From Brachynemurus nebulosus (taxonomy: Eukaryota > Arthropoda > Insecta > Neuroptera > Myrmeleontidae), in the NCBI GenBank assembly GCA_035578155.1, contig JAPWDM010000001.1, forward strand, positions 78,125,472 to 78,189,471: DNA of 64,000 nucleotides, written 5' to 3'. Below the pieces are notes generated by a model. That model saw only the letters and a program-made list of their open reading frames with translations, was not told the origin of the DNA and ran no database searches. The translations under genes and the position numbers were made by a program. Of the stretch, positions 47,116 to 58,508 are shown piece by piece. Numbering within the stretch: the stretch's first letter is position 1; every line of letters starts with the position of its first letter.

Positions 47116-48195
47116 GCCCTCAAAAGTATATTGACAAGTACAGTTTGTTAGATATTAAAAAAATAAAAATAGTATTTTACAATATAAGTTCGGTAAGTTG
47201 CTTTTACTGATCGAGAAAATGTTGCGAAAACGAGACCCGCAGGGTCGAGTTTTTGCAATTTTCGAGATCAGTAAATGCACTTAACGCATCGTGTATTGTA
47301 TAATATTTTTTGCACGATCGATTTAAAATAATTAAAGATTAAAAATGTGTTAAATAAAAAATAAAATTCAGATAATATAGATGAAATTTATATTTCTATG
47401 TTATGACATAGAATGCCATGAATAAATATTATAAATATTCATAACAACTAATATGAATCTTTGTAGTGACAATTGACAACTATATTTGTAAATAAAAAAT
47501 TAAGTGTCAATATTTCACTGGCGTGAATATTTTTTTTGAATTTTCTATTAAAAAAAATTGAGGAAAATAGTTTGTTAAACTATATTATTAGTGAGAATAA
47601 TGAAATTGATGAAGCATTTTATTTTTGACTGCAAATTTATTCTCGTAAAATGAAAGGAAGATTATGAAAGCCACAGAAAATCTTAATGATTGAACGACCT
47701 TTTGAAATGTCAATAAAATAAGAAGACTGATGCCAACAATAATAATAATAATGTGCAAACTAGTGAAAATTTTCATATTACTAATGGATTTATTTTCCTA
47801 ATTGTTCAAATTGTACTTTTAATTTCAATATAAATAAATAAATACAATCATTTTTGAGCTAATTTAACTTACCACACTCCTATTTACTTACCACGCATCT
47901 ATTTCACTTACCGCACTGTTATTTTTTGGTTTCCATGGATATAAAGAAACGTTCGGGAAATGTAACTTACCAGCATTGTCAACAGCTTCGGTAAATGCAT
48001 GAAAATACACGATCGTGCAAAAAATATTGTATTGAATCAAATAATGTATTTAAAGTGATGATATGTTTTACAAATTAGGACCCCTAAATGTTATGAATTT
48101 CTAAAGAAAAAGAAAATATCGAACTAAGTCTTAGTAACGACAGGTCAACGATAATAACAAAAGAAGACTTGTCAAAATACTTTTGAGCGCTACTG
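47113..48195. mobile_element. Tc1/mariner-like MITE inserted in (TA)n
   Basis: The ends AGTAGCCCTCAAAAGTATAT and the complement of ...CTTTTGAGCGCTACTG form a ~30-base inverted repeat of the Tc1 type (CAGTAGCGCTCAAAAGT). TA dinucleotides of the microsatellite flank both ends. Inside, a second inverted pair around GCACGATCG and CGATCGTGC spans about 47190-48040. There is no transposase. Confidence 0.7.
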
Positions 48196-48356
<161 letters not shown>

Positions 48357-48644
48357 CTTATAAATGGTTAAGTGACACTAAAAAGACTCAAATAAAAAAA
48401 AAAATTAATAAATCAAAAGACTCGGCTGCGTAAGAAATGATCTAAGACAATGAAAACAAGCTAAATTAGAAAAAAAGAAAAATGAAGGAAAGGGTAAAAA
48501 TATTGGAGGCATATGTATATTTTATGTTGTCAAATTAAATAGAAATACCTGATGGAGTTCTTTCTATACGCAATCGAGATTTTTGTTTTTGATTTTTTAA
48601 AGTATCCCTTTGAATCTACCCATGTTTTTTTAATTTTCGGTTTA

Positions 48645-49057
48645 TAAGTTTCTAGTGGCTTCACATTATAACTAGTGGCTTCACAAAAAATTCACCTTTT
48701 TAGAGACCGTAATGAATTTTGTCACTTCGGTTTAATTAGTTGAATATGATTTAGCAGTTTCAACCGGGAACCTTCAATCACGATAAAGCTATCCTATGCA
48801 TTATTAAAATTATTGCTATTGCATTCACTATAAATTTTCGTAACCATTTCAGCACGTATTTATAATATTAACTTTTAGCTAAGTTACATATAAATCCATA
48901 TAGAACTTAAACCTTTTTTTAACACAATTTAAAAATATTGAAAAATTTAAAAGGATAAAAAAAGTTTCACCAGAATAAGTCATAAAATTAATTACGGTCT
49001 CTAAAAAGGTGAATTTTTTTATGACACTTTTATAATGTTAAGCCACTAGAAACTTCA
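48645..49057. mobile_element. 412-bp foldback/MITE
   Basis: The outer ~80 bases are inverted repeats: GTTTCTAGTGGCTTCACATT at the left, complement of AATGTTAAGCCACTAGAAAC at the right, with the inner block TTCACCTTTTTAGAGACCGT also paired. The centre is AT-rich and non-coding. Confidence 0.65.
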
Positions 49058-49152
49058 AATCACTGTATTGAGCCGTACTGTGGGCTGGATTATACATAAT
49101 AATAAAGTTTTTCCCCTTAAGGACCCAGAAAAGATACAAAAATATAAAATAT

Positions 49153-49197
49153 TCGCTAGACCGGTTTCGACTACTTTTGTAGTCCTCTTCAATAGCA
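49153..49197 (-). ncRNA. Hammerhead-like motif 5 (different family)
   Basis: On the minus strand: stem I GCTA with TAGC, core TTGAAGA (consensus CTGAAGA with C to T), one unpaired G, a perfect 6-bp stem II GACTAC-AAAA-GTAGTC, box GAAA, stem III CCGG palindrome and the cleavage triplet GTC before TAGCGA. The changed first core base probably reduces activity. The sequence differs from motifs 1-4, so it represents a second lineage. Confidence 0.45.
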
Positions 49198-49364
49198 TAA
49201 AAAATAAATTACCATAAATATAATAAATATAAAATTCACAAATACTATAAAACTAGAAAATATAAATATAGAAAATCAGAAATATCAGAAATGTAATAAT
49301 AACATAATAAAATAAAAAAGTAGGAAAAATATTTTTCTTCGTTAAAAATACCTATACAATATAA

Positions 49365-49365
49365 A

Positions 49366-49424
<59 letters not shown>
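49365..49424. repeat. (AAT)n microsatellite
   Basis: About 20 AAT units on the plus strand, followed to about 49620 by degenerate A-rich repeats such as AAAAATAAAACAACAAT. The low-complexity Tyr/Phe/Leu frames on the minus strand come from this composition. Confidence 0.9.
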
Positions 49425-49425
<1 letters not shown>

Positions 49426-50239
49426 CCAATAAATATAAAAAAAACAGAAGTAGGAATATATAAATATAGAAAAATATAAAAATAAAAACAGCAACAAAAT
49501 AGAAGTAGAAATATATAAAAACAACAATAATAATAAAAATAAATATGGAAGTAAAAATATGTAAATATAAAAATAAAACAACAATAAAAATAAAAGTAAG
49601 ATAAAAATACCATATTCAGGACCAACCAAATCTCTTCTTGATTTTAAAGGCACATTTAAAGGCACTGAACAAATTTTCTAAGCGTTGAAGATATTTTTGT
49701 TTTTCTAATAAATTTTTTATTGTTTATTTACTCACATTTCTTTATACGATTTTTAGTTAATATAATTAACACACCGTTATATGACGCTAAATGCGCAAAA
49801 CAAAAAGCTCGATCGATATGGCAGATACAAGTCGGAAATAGAATTTACATTGATCAAATATATGATCAGATTATATCACCTAATCACCTGTATAGACATC
49901 TCTTCAAGTTATGAGGAACTATCTTAAAGCTGGGACGTCATACACGCGAATGAATCGTTTTAATCACATCAACTGTGAATTCCAAATTCATAATTTTCAT
50001 TTAAAAAAAATAAAATACATATTTATAGATTTTTTTAAATTAATTTAAATGGTTCACAATCATTATTATCGAATTATACTCTATGTCATTCACAGCATTT
50101 CATTACCAATAACTACATCAGTCAATTACCCAATTATTAATATTTTCATGTGCAGGGTAGGATGATAAAGAAAATAGGACAAAAATTAACAAATATTTTT
50201 TTAAAATAATCTTTTTTTATATTATATTTTTCTTTTTAG

Positions 50240-50364
50240 TTTCCCCAGATATTGATTATGAAGATAAAAAGAAACCTAAAAAGAAGAAGAAAGATGATTA
50301 CGATGATTATGGAGACGACAGTAGTGATGATATCTTTGGAGAAATTGATTATGATAGCTTATGA
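50240..50364 (+). CDS. Host gene 2, exon 3: Lys-run and acidic Tyr tail
   Basis: The exon starts after TCTTTTTAG in phase 1 and stops at TGA 50362-50364. It codes for SPDIDYEDKKKPKKKKKDDY, then DDYGDDSSDDIFGEIDYDSL: a basic run of eight Lys among nine residues followed by an Asp-rich tail with tyrosines in acidic context, which is the usual setting for tyrosine sulfation in the secretory pathway. A second acceptor CCCCAG|AT eight bases downstream would drop three residues. Charge-block secreted proteins of this size occur in saliva, cuticle or as peptide precursors; none can be chosen from sequence alone. Confidence 0.7.
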
Positions 50365-50394
50365 TTAGCAGAATGTTCTTAACAAAAAAAAAAA

Positions 50395-50484
50395 AATAAA
50401 AAATAAAAATAAATTGATACAAATACAAAAATATAACAGACCAACTTTACTTGAATATATGTACTTAATTAAAACATCAATAAA
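50395..50484 (+). terminator. Polyadenylation signals of host gene 2
   Basis: AATAAA at 50395-50400 (within an A-rich stretch) and again at 50479-50484 follow the stop codon by 31 and 115 bases. Confidence 0.5.
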
Positions 50485-51077
50485 GTATCTTAAACACTAC
50501 ATTATCTAGTAGTTTTTATATAATGAATTTAAAGATATTTAATAGTTCTGTAACTGCTGAAAAATCAAGTTACGTAAACTCTAGTAAGAGTATCTCTAAA
50601 AACCTGATTTTGATTTACGAAGGAAAACGAATGAATTTTATTTTCTTAATACTATTTAAAACTAGATTATATTTCCAACTACGAGTATACCAATTCTGAA
50701 ATGAGCCACGCGAACTTGACAAATTTCGCAAATTTTAGGCTTCCTAAGCTAATTTTACGATTACTATTATTTTTAAGAATAGATTTCTTGATGTTTGATG
50801 CTATGAATGAAGTAACTAATGACTTGAGACGAAGTAACGAAAAAAATGCCGGGTAAAACTGAAGAAAACCTGGACATTACGATCGTCTGTAAAATTAATG
50901 ACAATTTAAGCATTAATACATAATAAATAAACTTTTTTAAAACTTTGCAAGTAATTCTAGCAATTAAATTGCTTTGATCATTAACTTACACAACAAACAC
51001 ACAGTTGGTGATATTTATACAATATATAAAATACTAAGGCCTGTAATATATTTGATTTTTATAATTTTGTTACCAGA

Positions 51078-51079
<2 letters not shown>
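50485..51079. other. Spacer downstream of host gene 2
   Basis: No gene or repeat recognised before the (TA)n tract at 51080. Confidence 0.4.

Positions 51080-51166
<87 letters not shown>
51080..51166. repeat. (TA)n microsatellite
   Basis: About 87 bases of TA that run directly into the truncated LINE reverse transcriptase frame at 51167. Confidence 0.95.
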
Positions 51167-51168
<2 letters not shown>

Positions 51169-52209
51169 GAAAAACTTGAAAAGCAGGGAATTAGAGGTAC
51201 TGCTAATGATCTTATTAGATCGTATCTAACTAATAGGGAATATTTTCTTGAGATAAATGGCCATAATTCGAAGTGTAAATGTATCAGTATAGGTGTACCA
51301 CAAGGTAGCACACTTGGACCACTATTGTTTAACTGTTATGTAAATGATTTAATAGAGAATGTTACGGTAGGAAAAGTAATAATGTATGCTGATGACGTTA
51401 CATTCCCAATTAGTGCAAGTAATTTTGATGAAGTTAATTTATTGGCGAGTCAGACATTACAAACATTTCAATCCTGGTGTTATAAGAATCAATTAATTAT
51501 AAATCTAGAAAAAACTAATTTAACTTGTTTTAAACTGCGTCCAGACCATACTATAATTTCTCTAAAAATTAATAGTACTAAAAATATTTTATTGTCAGTG
51601 AGACAAACAAAATTCTTAGGTGTTATGATAGATTGTAACTTAAAATTTACTGAACAGATAAATAATGTCTTTAAAAAATTAAATAAAATTTGTTTCCAAA
51701 TTCGAATTTAAAGGCAGTATTTAGACAAGGAACAATTAATAGCGTTTTACTACGCTCATGTCTACTCCACTATTAAGTATGGAATACTTATGTGAGGAAG
51801 AAGCTATGAAGCAAATAGAATCTTTATTCTACAAAAGAAAATAATAAGGACCATATTTAAAGTAAATAGCAGAAGTTCCCGTAAAAGTTTATTCAAAAAC
51901 AACAAAATATTAACCTACTGGGGAATTTATACTTTAGAATTAGTTGTATATATGAAACAAAAAGAATTTTTTACTTATAAAACGGATAAAATCCATTATA
52001 TAAGATTGAATATGCCGTACAATTTCACACACAGAACAAGTTTGTATGAAAGAACTCTGGTATACACTGGTTATAAAACAATGTTTAAATTACCAAATGA
52101 ACTACAAAATATAAATAATTTAAATATTGAAAAATATTTAAAGTTTAAATTACTATGTCAATTTTGGTTTAACCCGGTCGTTTTTAATCATCCGAATGTC
52201 GCGATTTGA
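51167..52209 (+). pseudogene. LINE reverse transcriptase fragment (jockey/CR1 group)
   Basis: One frame, broken only by stop codons at about 51709 and 51795, carries the second half of a non-LTR reverse transcriptase: SIGVPQGSTLGPLLFNCYVN, the active-site box VIMYADDVTF, then LIINLEKTNLTCF and TKFLGVMIDCNLKFTEQI, and the C-terminal region YYAHVYSTIKYGIL and RIFILQKKIIRTIF. The second stop lies where this group normally has a Trp (TGG to TGA). The fingers region and endonuclease are missing: the 5' end abuts a (TA)n tract. No RNase H follows. Confidence 0.75.
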
Positions 52210-53136
52210 CTCGGGTTTACCTACGACAAACGACTATGGACTGTATACTTTTCCAAATGGCGCTAAGTTACGGATTCATAAAATAAGTTAAAAATAGACT
52301 TACCGATTAATTCGGGAACGCCGTCCTTGTTCACTGTAGTACACAAAAGGGAAATACGGGAAAAGGGGTGGTCGATGGATAGAGATTACCACGTGTGCAC
52401 TCGCGATCCCAATTTTATCGAATTTAATCGAAAGTCTATATTTTTCTTAACACAAATAATAAAATTATTATATGATGAATAATAATATTCGTTTTATTTG
52501 TTCACACTACGAAATTTAAACCGAAACAAAAAAACTAACAACAATTTTTAAATGATTTATGTAATGTCCGACCTTTCTAGGCAAAACCTTTTGAACGATT
52601 ATGATAATTTCAGACCAAAATTCGAAGCAAGAACAAACATGTTTTCTTTTAAAAATACCATTCCTTTTATGAACGTTAGTGCCAACTGAACCTGCAGGAG
52701 GTCAGCACTAAGCAAAATAAGAAATCAAATTAAAGATTTCTTCTTTCTTTAATTTAATTATAAATTTATTCAGTGGCGCAACCATTTCCCCCCGACATTG
52801 GAAAAATGGTTTTCCAATCAAATAAATTTCGAAATACCAAACACTAAACCCAAAGAAACATTATATAAACTCAAATAATATCAATTTACATTAATAATTT
52901 TAATCAGAATGAGTTTGAGGCATGATTTTAAAAAACGAAAGTTCAAACATATGCCTAAGTAATTTTGCAAAGATGCATATTTTTCTCAAACCTCAAATAG
53001 GTAATAACTTAACTGAAGAAAATTCTCAAACAAAATAAAAATTTATGAAACAAATTTTTCTTTAACGACACGAAAATTAAAATAATATTATTCTACGATA
53101 CGAAAAATTTTAATATCGAAAATTTTAACAAAGATT
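52210..53136. other. Probable 3' terminal region (LTR) of the BEL element
   Basis: It lies just beyond the end of the BEL/Pao coding region in its reading direction. On the minus strand a purine-rich GGGGGGAAA at about 52790-52798 is followed by TGGTTGCGCCACTG, which could be the polypurine tract and LTR start. I could not find a matching second LTR near 58.5-59.3 kb, so the boundaries stay open. No gene is present. Confidence 0.35.
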
Positions 53137-53660
53137 TTATTGTGTCGGCAAAGGACACAGTTTGACGACGGGTCGTTTATAGACCTTGCCCTTTGTTCGA
53201 ACGGTAGCTACTCGAACAACTCCGTCCGAACCAGGGAAAACCTCTTCAATTACTCCCAATGGCCATTGCAATGGGGGTATATTTTCGACAATTATTACAA
53301 CCACCATTCCTGGTTTAACTGTTAACGCAGGAGTATTCCATTTTTGTCTCATTTGAAGGCTAGACAAATATTCTATGTGCCAACGCTTGCAATAAGATTG
53401 GACCAATTGATCCAACAGAGTTTTACGACGTAAAAGATGTGTAGGTTGTGACGTCACGTCAATGGATGGCAGTGACTGCAATGGCGTCAGTGTTAAGAAA
53501 TGCGCTGGGCATAAAGCTACAGGATCACCTGGGTCCGAATTTGACACATATAATGGCCTAGAGTTCAACAAGGCTTCTACTTGCGTAAGAACGGTACTGA
53601 ACTCTTCATACGACAGAATTTGCTCCCCTATAACTTTAGAGAGCAATGTTTTGCAACTTT
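53137..53660 (-). pseudogene. BEL/Pao integrase end and DUF5641-type domain
   Basis: This frame includes LSYEEFSTVLTQVEALLNSR (integrase C-terminal side), PAHFLTLTPLQSLPSID, LVQSYCKRWHIEYLSSLQMR and ends in VRVATVRTKGKVYKRPVVKL, the typical closing phrase of Pao polyproteins. It stops at 53137. It is cut off from the integrase core by the retroposon at 53668-53862. Confidence 0.75.
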
Positions 53661-53667
53661 TAATGTT

Positions 53668-53862
53668 CTTCTTCTTCTTCCAACGGGTGGGGGGGGGGTC
53701 CTGTCAACCCATGCACTGATTCCTAGTGGAATATTGTGCAGTAACCCCGTTTACTCATCAGTTATGCGTAAGAGGTCCGCTTCTTTGATGAAGTCAGTTA
53801 GGGCCCTTACGGGATCCCGATGAAGAGTCTCAAGCTCTGTACCCAAACCCAGTGTTGAGTGT
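53668..53862 (-). mobile_element. 195-bp SINE-like retroposon inside integrase
   Basis: A 13-base perfect duplication AACTTTTAATGTT flanks it (53655-53667 and 53863-53875). On the minus strand it starts ACACTCAACACTGGG and ends with a GAAGAAGAAG tail after a C-run, the organisation of a SINE or a 5'-truncated LINE. An obvious tRNA-type A/B box pair was not found. The host frame is collinear on both sides of it. Confidence 0.65.
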
Positions 53863-54371
53863 AACTTTTAATGTTGCTTTCATGTAAGCCTCCAAAATGG
53901 GGCGCTCTTGGAGGATTCAGTTTCCAAGTTATTTTATGACGCAACAACTCCTGTTTTAAAGAATCACTATAATCTGAGGATTCGATTAATTTGTAAAGTT
54001 CCCTCAATTCAGATTTTGCGCCTAGGTAATTTGAGCCACAATCCGAGTAAAAATGAGAACACGGACCGCGTCTTGCTAAAAAAACGTTTTAATGTATTCA
54101 TAAGACAATCTGTGGATAAATCCGACGATAGTTCCAAATGCACTGCTTTGGTGCAAAGACAAATAAATAGGCAGACGTACGCCTTTTGTGAACGCACGCC
54201 TCGATGCCGCGACATTGTAATACGAAATGGGCCACAATAATCCGTTGCGGTGTGTAAAAATGCCTTTGTAAGGTTTACGCGTGGAGTCGGTAAATCCCCC
54301 ATCAAAGGAAAAACCGTTTGAGGGCGATGCCTAAAACAAAAAATTGCATGAATGTATGCGTTTGCGAACAA
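53809..54371 (-). pseudogene. BEL/Pao integrase core
   Basis: Two overlapping minus-strand frames make up the rve core: TATDYCGPFRI with the first Asp, then KAYVCLFICLCTKAVHLEL; the second Asp lies in the region near 54040 in the other frame (DCGSNY), and the Glu in PHFGGLHE near 53900. The frameshift between them is near 54060. It follows the H2C2 zinc-finger segment of the preceding frame. Confidence 0.7.
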
Positions 54372-57066
54372 TATTACGTGCCGACAAAATCCAATATTTT
54401 TGCCTTAATAGAGATAACAAAAGTGACGGTCCTGTATGCAAATTTTGCTGATGATAATAATCCACTAATAGATTTACAAAATGATCGTGTTGAGGCAATA
54501 AAATCGGATGTTGGTGGTCATATTCTATATTCGCATTCGACAAACGACCGCCAACACCTAAAATTCCATTTTTCATAAATGGTCTTAGTTTGCGAAGATA
54601 AGGCGTACAATTATTACCTTTATCTAATAATTGTATCTCATTACTAAAATGCACGAATTGCACGGCCTTCAATAAGTAATGTTCAGCTACATCAATATCA
54701 GCCGGTTCCATGGAATTCCTTAAAGGCACAATTTTTAAAAATCTTAATACATAAACTGCCGAGAAAACAAGCTTTTTCCAAGACGAAAATCTGTGAATCA
54801 TTTCGTAAATTGGAGAAACAACCCCTGTGGTTACCGGCAACGACACTGTCTTTTCTTCCGGGCACGAGACATTGAACTCCTCAATTTTCTTAATCGGCCA
54901 GTGTGATTCTTCCAGCGAAAGCCATGAGGGACCTGTTAACCAATCAGATTTCGATAAGAATTCAGACGGAAGCATTCCTCTCGACAAACAATCACAAGGA
55001 TTGAATTGACCTGGAATATGCCACCAGTGTTCAACGGCTATATTCGATTGAATCTTGGCCACTCGATTTGCGACAAAAGTTTTCTACCGGTGAGGCGACG
55101 ACTTTATCCAGTTTAAAACCACCGTGGAATCTGATAATGCGACAATTCTAGTTATGTTCACTTTGTTGCTGTATGTATTTAAAACGAAACGAAGCAATTT
55201 AGATAGCAACAGAGCTGCACACAACTCTAATCTTGGAATCGACAACGATTTCAAAGGGGCTACCTTTGATTTGGCACACACTAATGAACAATTCACTCCA
55301 TTGTCATTGTGTGTTCGAAAATATATGAGAGCTCCATAGCCTTTCTCACTACTATCGCACATCCCAATTATTGATACAGACATATTTTTAAAAACTAGTA
55401 GATGTCTGGGTATTTTAAAATTCGACAATAATTTTAACTCCGTATGAAATGCCAACCACATTTTCTCAAGCGACCGAGAAGGAGACTGATCCCAATCGAT
55501 TTTCAGTTTCCAAAATTCTCTCAACAATAATTTGGCGAACATCAAGACCGGTGCAATAAAACCTATGACGTCGAAAATTTGAGCGATAACTGAGAGTACA
55601 TTTCGTTTTGTACACCGGTTATCAAATTCTCCTAATTTAAACGAAAAAGAATCCTGAGCTGCGAACCACTCCAAACCTAAAACTTTGAAGTTACTATCGA
55701 AATTTAGGGATTCTGTTATTTTCTCTGAATCGGGAATCTGACGCATCACGTCCGCCGAATTACTAACCCATTTTACTAAATCAAAAGCTCCTGCCTTGAA
55801 CAACGCTACTAATTCATTGTACGCCTTTATAGCCATTTCTTCATTTTCGACCGAACATACAAAATCATCGACATAAAAATTGTTAGATGCCAATGAAGCA
55901 GCAAAAGGAAATCGATGTTTTTCGTCTTGTGCTAATTGTTGAACAGTTCTTAACGCTAAGAATGGGGATGACTTTACACCAAAACAAACAGTGTTGATTT
56001 GATAAATTGATAGTGGCATTTCTGGTGAAAATCTCCATAATAGGCGTTGATATTTTCGATGCTCTTCTAGGATTAGTATTTGCCGGTACATCTGCCTAAT
56101 ATCTGCAGTTAAAGCGACGGGGAATAAACGAAAATTCAACAACAAACTAAGTAAATCTGTTTGCAACTTGGGACCACAGTATAGCAAATCATTTAACGAA
56201 ACTAAATTATCAGTTTTCATTCCAGCGTCAAACACCACTCTCAATGGGGTAGACGTTGAACCTGGTTTAAAAACACCATGATGTGCGATAAAATATGATT
56301 TATCCTTTATATTGTCATTTGGAACTAGAGACATATGATTTTGATCGAGATAATCTTGCATCACCTCATTATAAGCGACACGAAATGAAGGGGAAGCTTC
56401 TAATTTTTTCTCTAACGACAAGAAACGACGACGAGCTACTTCATAAGAATTTCCTAATTGATCAGGATTTGTATGAAATGGCAAGGGTACCATATAACGA
56501 CCAGTAATTGCATCGCGACTATAACTAGCAGAAAATATTTTTTCACATTCTGCATCTTCCTCATTCAGAAATGCAGGAGATGGCACATCCTCCAAAGACC
56601 AAAATTGATGAACTAAATCTTCTAATGAGTGAAAGGTACAAAAAGCATTTGTTGATGCACAATTTTCGACGGTCGGCACACTTCCCATTACGATATATCC
56701 TAAACTAGTCTGAATGGCGACAGGACTATTAGTATTACCCTTTACCTTGCCTGAACGTAACAACGAACCTAAAACATCCGCACCTAAGATACCATCAATT
56801 TCTCCCGGTTGATGGTACGTATCATCGGCCAACGGTAAATCACTTAAATGTTCTAAATTCGCAGTATCGATTTGAGATGACGGCAGGTTTTCAGTAATTT
56901 TATCTATTATGAAGACTTCAATCGAGTATTTTTGGTTGTTATCGAAACGAGACGAAAAAATCAATTTCGCCCGACTATGAATAGGCTTCGAACAAGAGCC
57001 TATTCCCTGAACCGATAAATGCGTCTTCGATGTTGATAAACCAAGACGTTTACCACAACTAGTCAA
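54331..57066 (-). pseudogene. BEL/Pao protease-reverse transcriptase-RNase H
   Basis: A 660-codon frame (57066-55084) and its same-frame continuation after one TAG (down to 54331). Features in order: end of the retropepsin domain (retroviral-like aspartic protease), IDGILGADVLGSLLRSGKVK, the Pao connection region, reverse transcriptase with LTADIRQMYRQILILEEHRK and the active site NNFYVDDFVCSVENEE, RNase H with CDSSEKGYGALIYFR and VALSDSTVVLNWIKSSPH, then the integrase zinc-finger segment near 54400-54500. The TAG occupies a usual Trp position. Apart from that stop the polymerase is complete. Confidence 0.8.
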
Positions 57067-57092
57067 TAAGAAATTCGATTGTGAGCCACCAT

Positions 57093-58508
57093 CTAATAAA
57101 AATCGAACCCGCTGAATTCTACCGAAATTATCCGTAACATGTACAAACCACTGTGGATAACAAAACTCATATGTTGCGGCGAAATGACAAATTTTTCAGG
57201 TTTAATCGAAAAAAGACTATGTAAACTTGTCAAAGTATTAGTGTCATTAGTAGTTGGACTAGCTTCACCCGAATTATTCGTTGGGGGTTCAATATTTTCC
57301 GTCGATACTGATGATTTCTCAAAATGTAACAGCGAATGATGGCGAAAACGACATTTACGACAATTATTTTTCGACTGACATTGGGCGACTCGATGATTTG
57401 ATTTCAAACACAGTATGCACAAAGATTTAGATTTTATAAAGTTAAATCTTTCATTGGGTGACAATTTTAGAAATTTCGAACAATTAACCAAAAGATGCGA
57501 ATTTCCACATTTTACGCAATTATTTTTAGTTGGATTTGAATTTTTATTGATAGTGAAACTATGCGTAACCTTTGGTTTACTCAAATTAGAGGGTTTGCCC
57601 CGATTTAATAATTTCGTTTGATCTTGTACAAATTGAACAATCTCTTGATACTTAGGTAATGAAGACTTACCACATCGAAACATCTCGAAAGCTTTAGCAG
57701 TATCCGCAGGTAGCTTTGATAATGCTAAAAACGAAATAATGAAATCCGATAAGTCCTCTAAACCTAATCTTTGAATAGCAGCCGCAGCCGCATGAAAATT
57801 ATCCAAAAATAAATTAAGGGATGCCGAGTTCTCAACTATCAACCTTTTAAATTCTAACATTTGTTCGAGATATGTATTTGCTAAATATCTTTTATCAGAA
57901 TACTTATCTATTAAGGCCTGATAAATTACAGAATAATTGGCACCGACAGGGGGTATACCCGAACATACATTTAAAGCCTTTCCCGCTAATTTTCCAACTA
58001 AATAATGAACCTTCTCGGTGTCGGACAGTTGTTCATTTTCATGAATGAGATTGTTAAACATTTCGATAAATACGGGAAATTCCCTTATATTTCCATCGAA
58101 GCCCTTTAATTCAATTTTTGGAAAACGAACTTTCGTTTGAACCGTTTGATTTGTGTTAGATGAACCAGGATTCGATTCTGACAGATTTGAATCTGATTTG
58201 AATACCGTTTTAGCGACAGATTTAATATAACAATATAGTTCATCTACAACGTTTAATGGTTCAAAATCCAACTGTGCATTTGCATCTAAAGTAATTGTCA
58301 CCTCATTTATCTCATTAATTGTTTGAGAAAATTCTTCGATAGTCTTGTCTAAAGTTTCGTATTTAATTGTAAAATTTCTTAATGAATTAGGATCATGTAT
58401 ATTTTTACTATAAGTGTGCAATGTTTGTACTCTACGAAAAAGAGTTTCCTTTTTAGCGGTTAAAGTTTTAAGTTTACGTTCCATGTTGAAATAAAGTGTA
58501 ATATTCAA
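57093..58508 (-). CDS. BEL/Pao Gag-like protein (start of polyprotein)
   Basis: A 471-codon frame from an ATG at about 58508 or 58484 (the second Met, MERKLKTL, may be the true start). Residues ~120-270 match the DUF1759 Gag region (FPKIELKGFDGNIREFPVFI, then MLEFKRLIV). Around residues 340-400 three zinc knuckles follow: CVKCGNSHLLVNC, CILCLKSNHRVAQC and CRKCRFRHHSLLH. The frame ends just after entering the protease region; the D-G box (FLLDGGSQSNFL) is reached only by a one-base frameshift near 57150. Gag packages the element RNA. Confidence 0.75.
   Translation of the reverse strand: MNITLYFNMERKLKTLTAKKETLFRRVQTLHTYSKNIHDPNSLRNFTIKYETLDKTIEEFSQTINEINEVTITLDANAQLDFEPLNVVDELYCYIKSVAKTVFKSDSNLSESNPGSSNTNQTVQTKVRFPKIELKGFDGNIREFPVFIEMFNNLIHENEQLSDTEKVHYLVGKLAGKALNVCSGIPPVGANYSVIYQALIDKYSDKRYLANTYLEQMLEFKRLIVENSASLNLFLDNFHAAAAAIQRLGLEDLSDFIISFLALSKLPADTAKAFEMFRCGKSSLPKYQEIVQFVQDQTKLLNRGKPSNLSKPKVTHSFTINKNSNPTKNNCVKCGNSHLLVNCSKFLKLSPNERFNFIKSKSLCILCLKSNHRVAQCQSKNNCRKCRFRHHSLLHFEKSSVSTENIEPPTNNSGEASPTTNDTNTLTSLHSLFSIKPEKFVISPQHMSFVIHSGLYMLRIISVEFSGFDFY

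Larger units (their letters stand above)
53137..58508 (-). mobile_element. BEL/Pao LTR retrotransposon, nearly full-length coding region
   Basis: Minus-strand order: gag with zinc knuckles, aspartic protease, reverse transcriptase, RNase H, integrase zinc finger, integrase core and the C-terminal DUF5641-type domain, exactly the BEL/Pao arrangement. The coding capacity is broken by a frameshift at about 57150, a TAG at 55084, frameshifts near 54340 and 54060, and a 195-bp insertion in integrase. Long frames (471 and 660 codons) between the defects show it is fairly young. Confidence 0.85.

Noticed and set aside
46758..47210. Long Tyr/Ile open frames on both strands over (TA)n tracts (also at 8.7, 9.0, 16.0, 25.4, 33.9, 41.5, 45.3, 48.2 and 51.1 kb)
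   Set aside because: A TA repeat has no stop codon in the TAT/ATA frames, so these frames follow from composition and are not genes.
49245..49665. Tyr/Phe/Leu-rich frames that look like membrane proteins
   Set aside because: They come from the AAT microsatellite and the degenerate A-rich DNA after it, read on the opposite strand.
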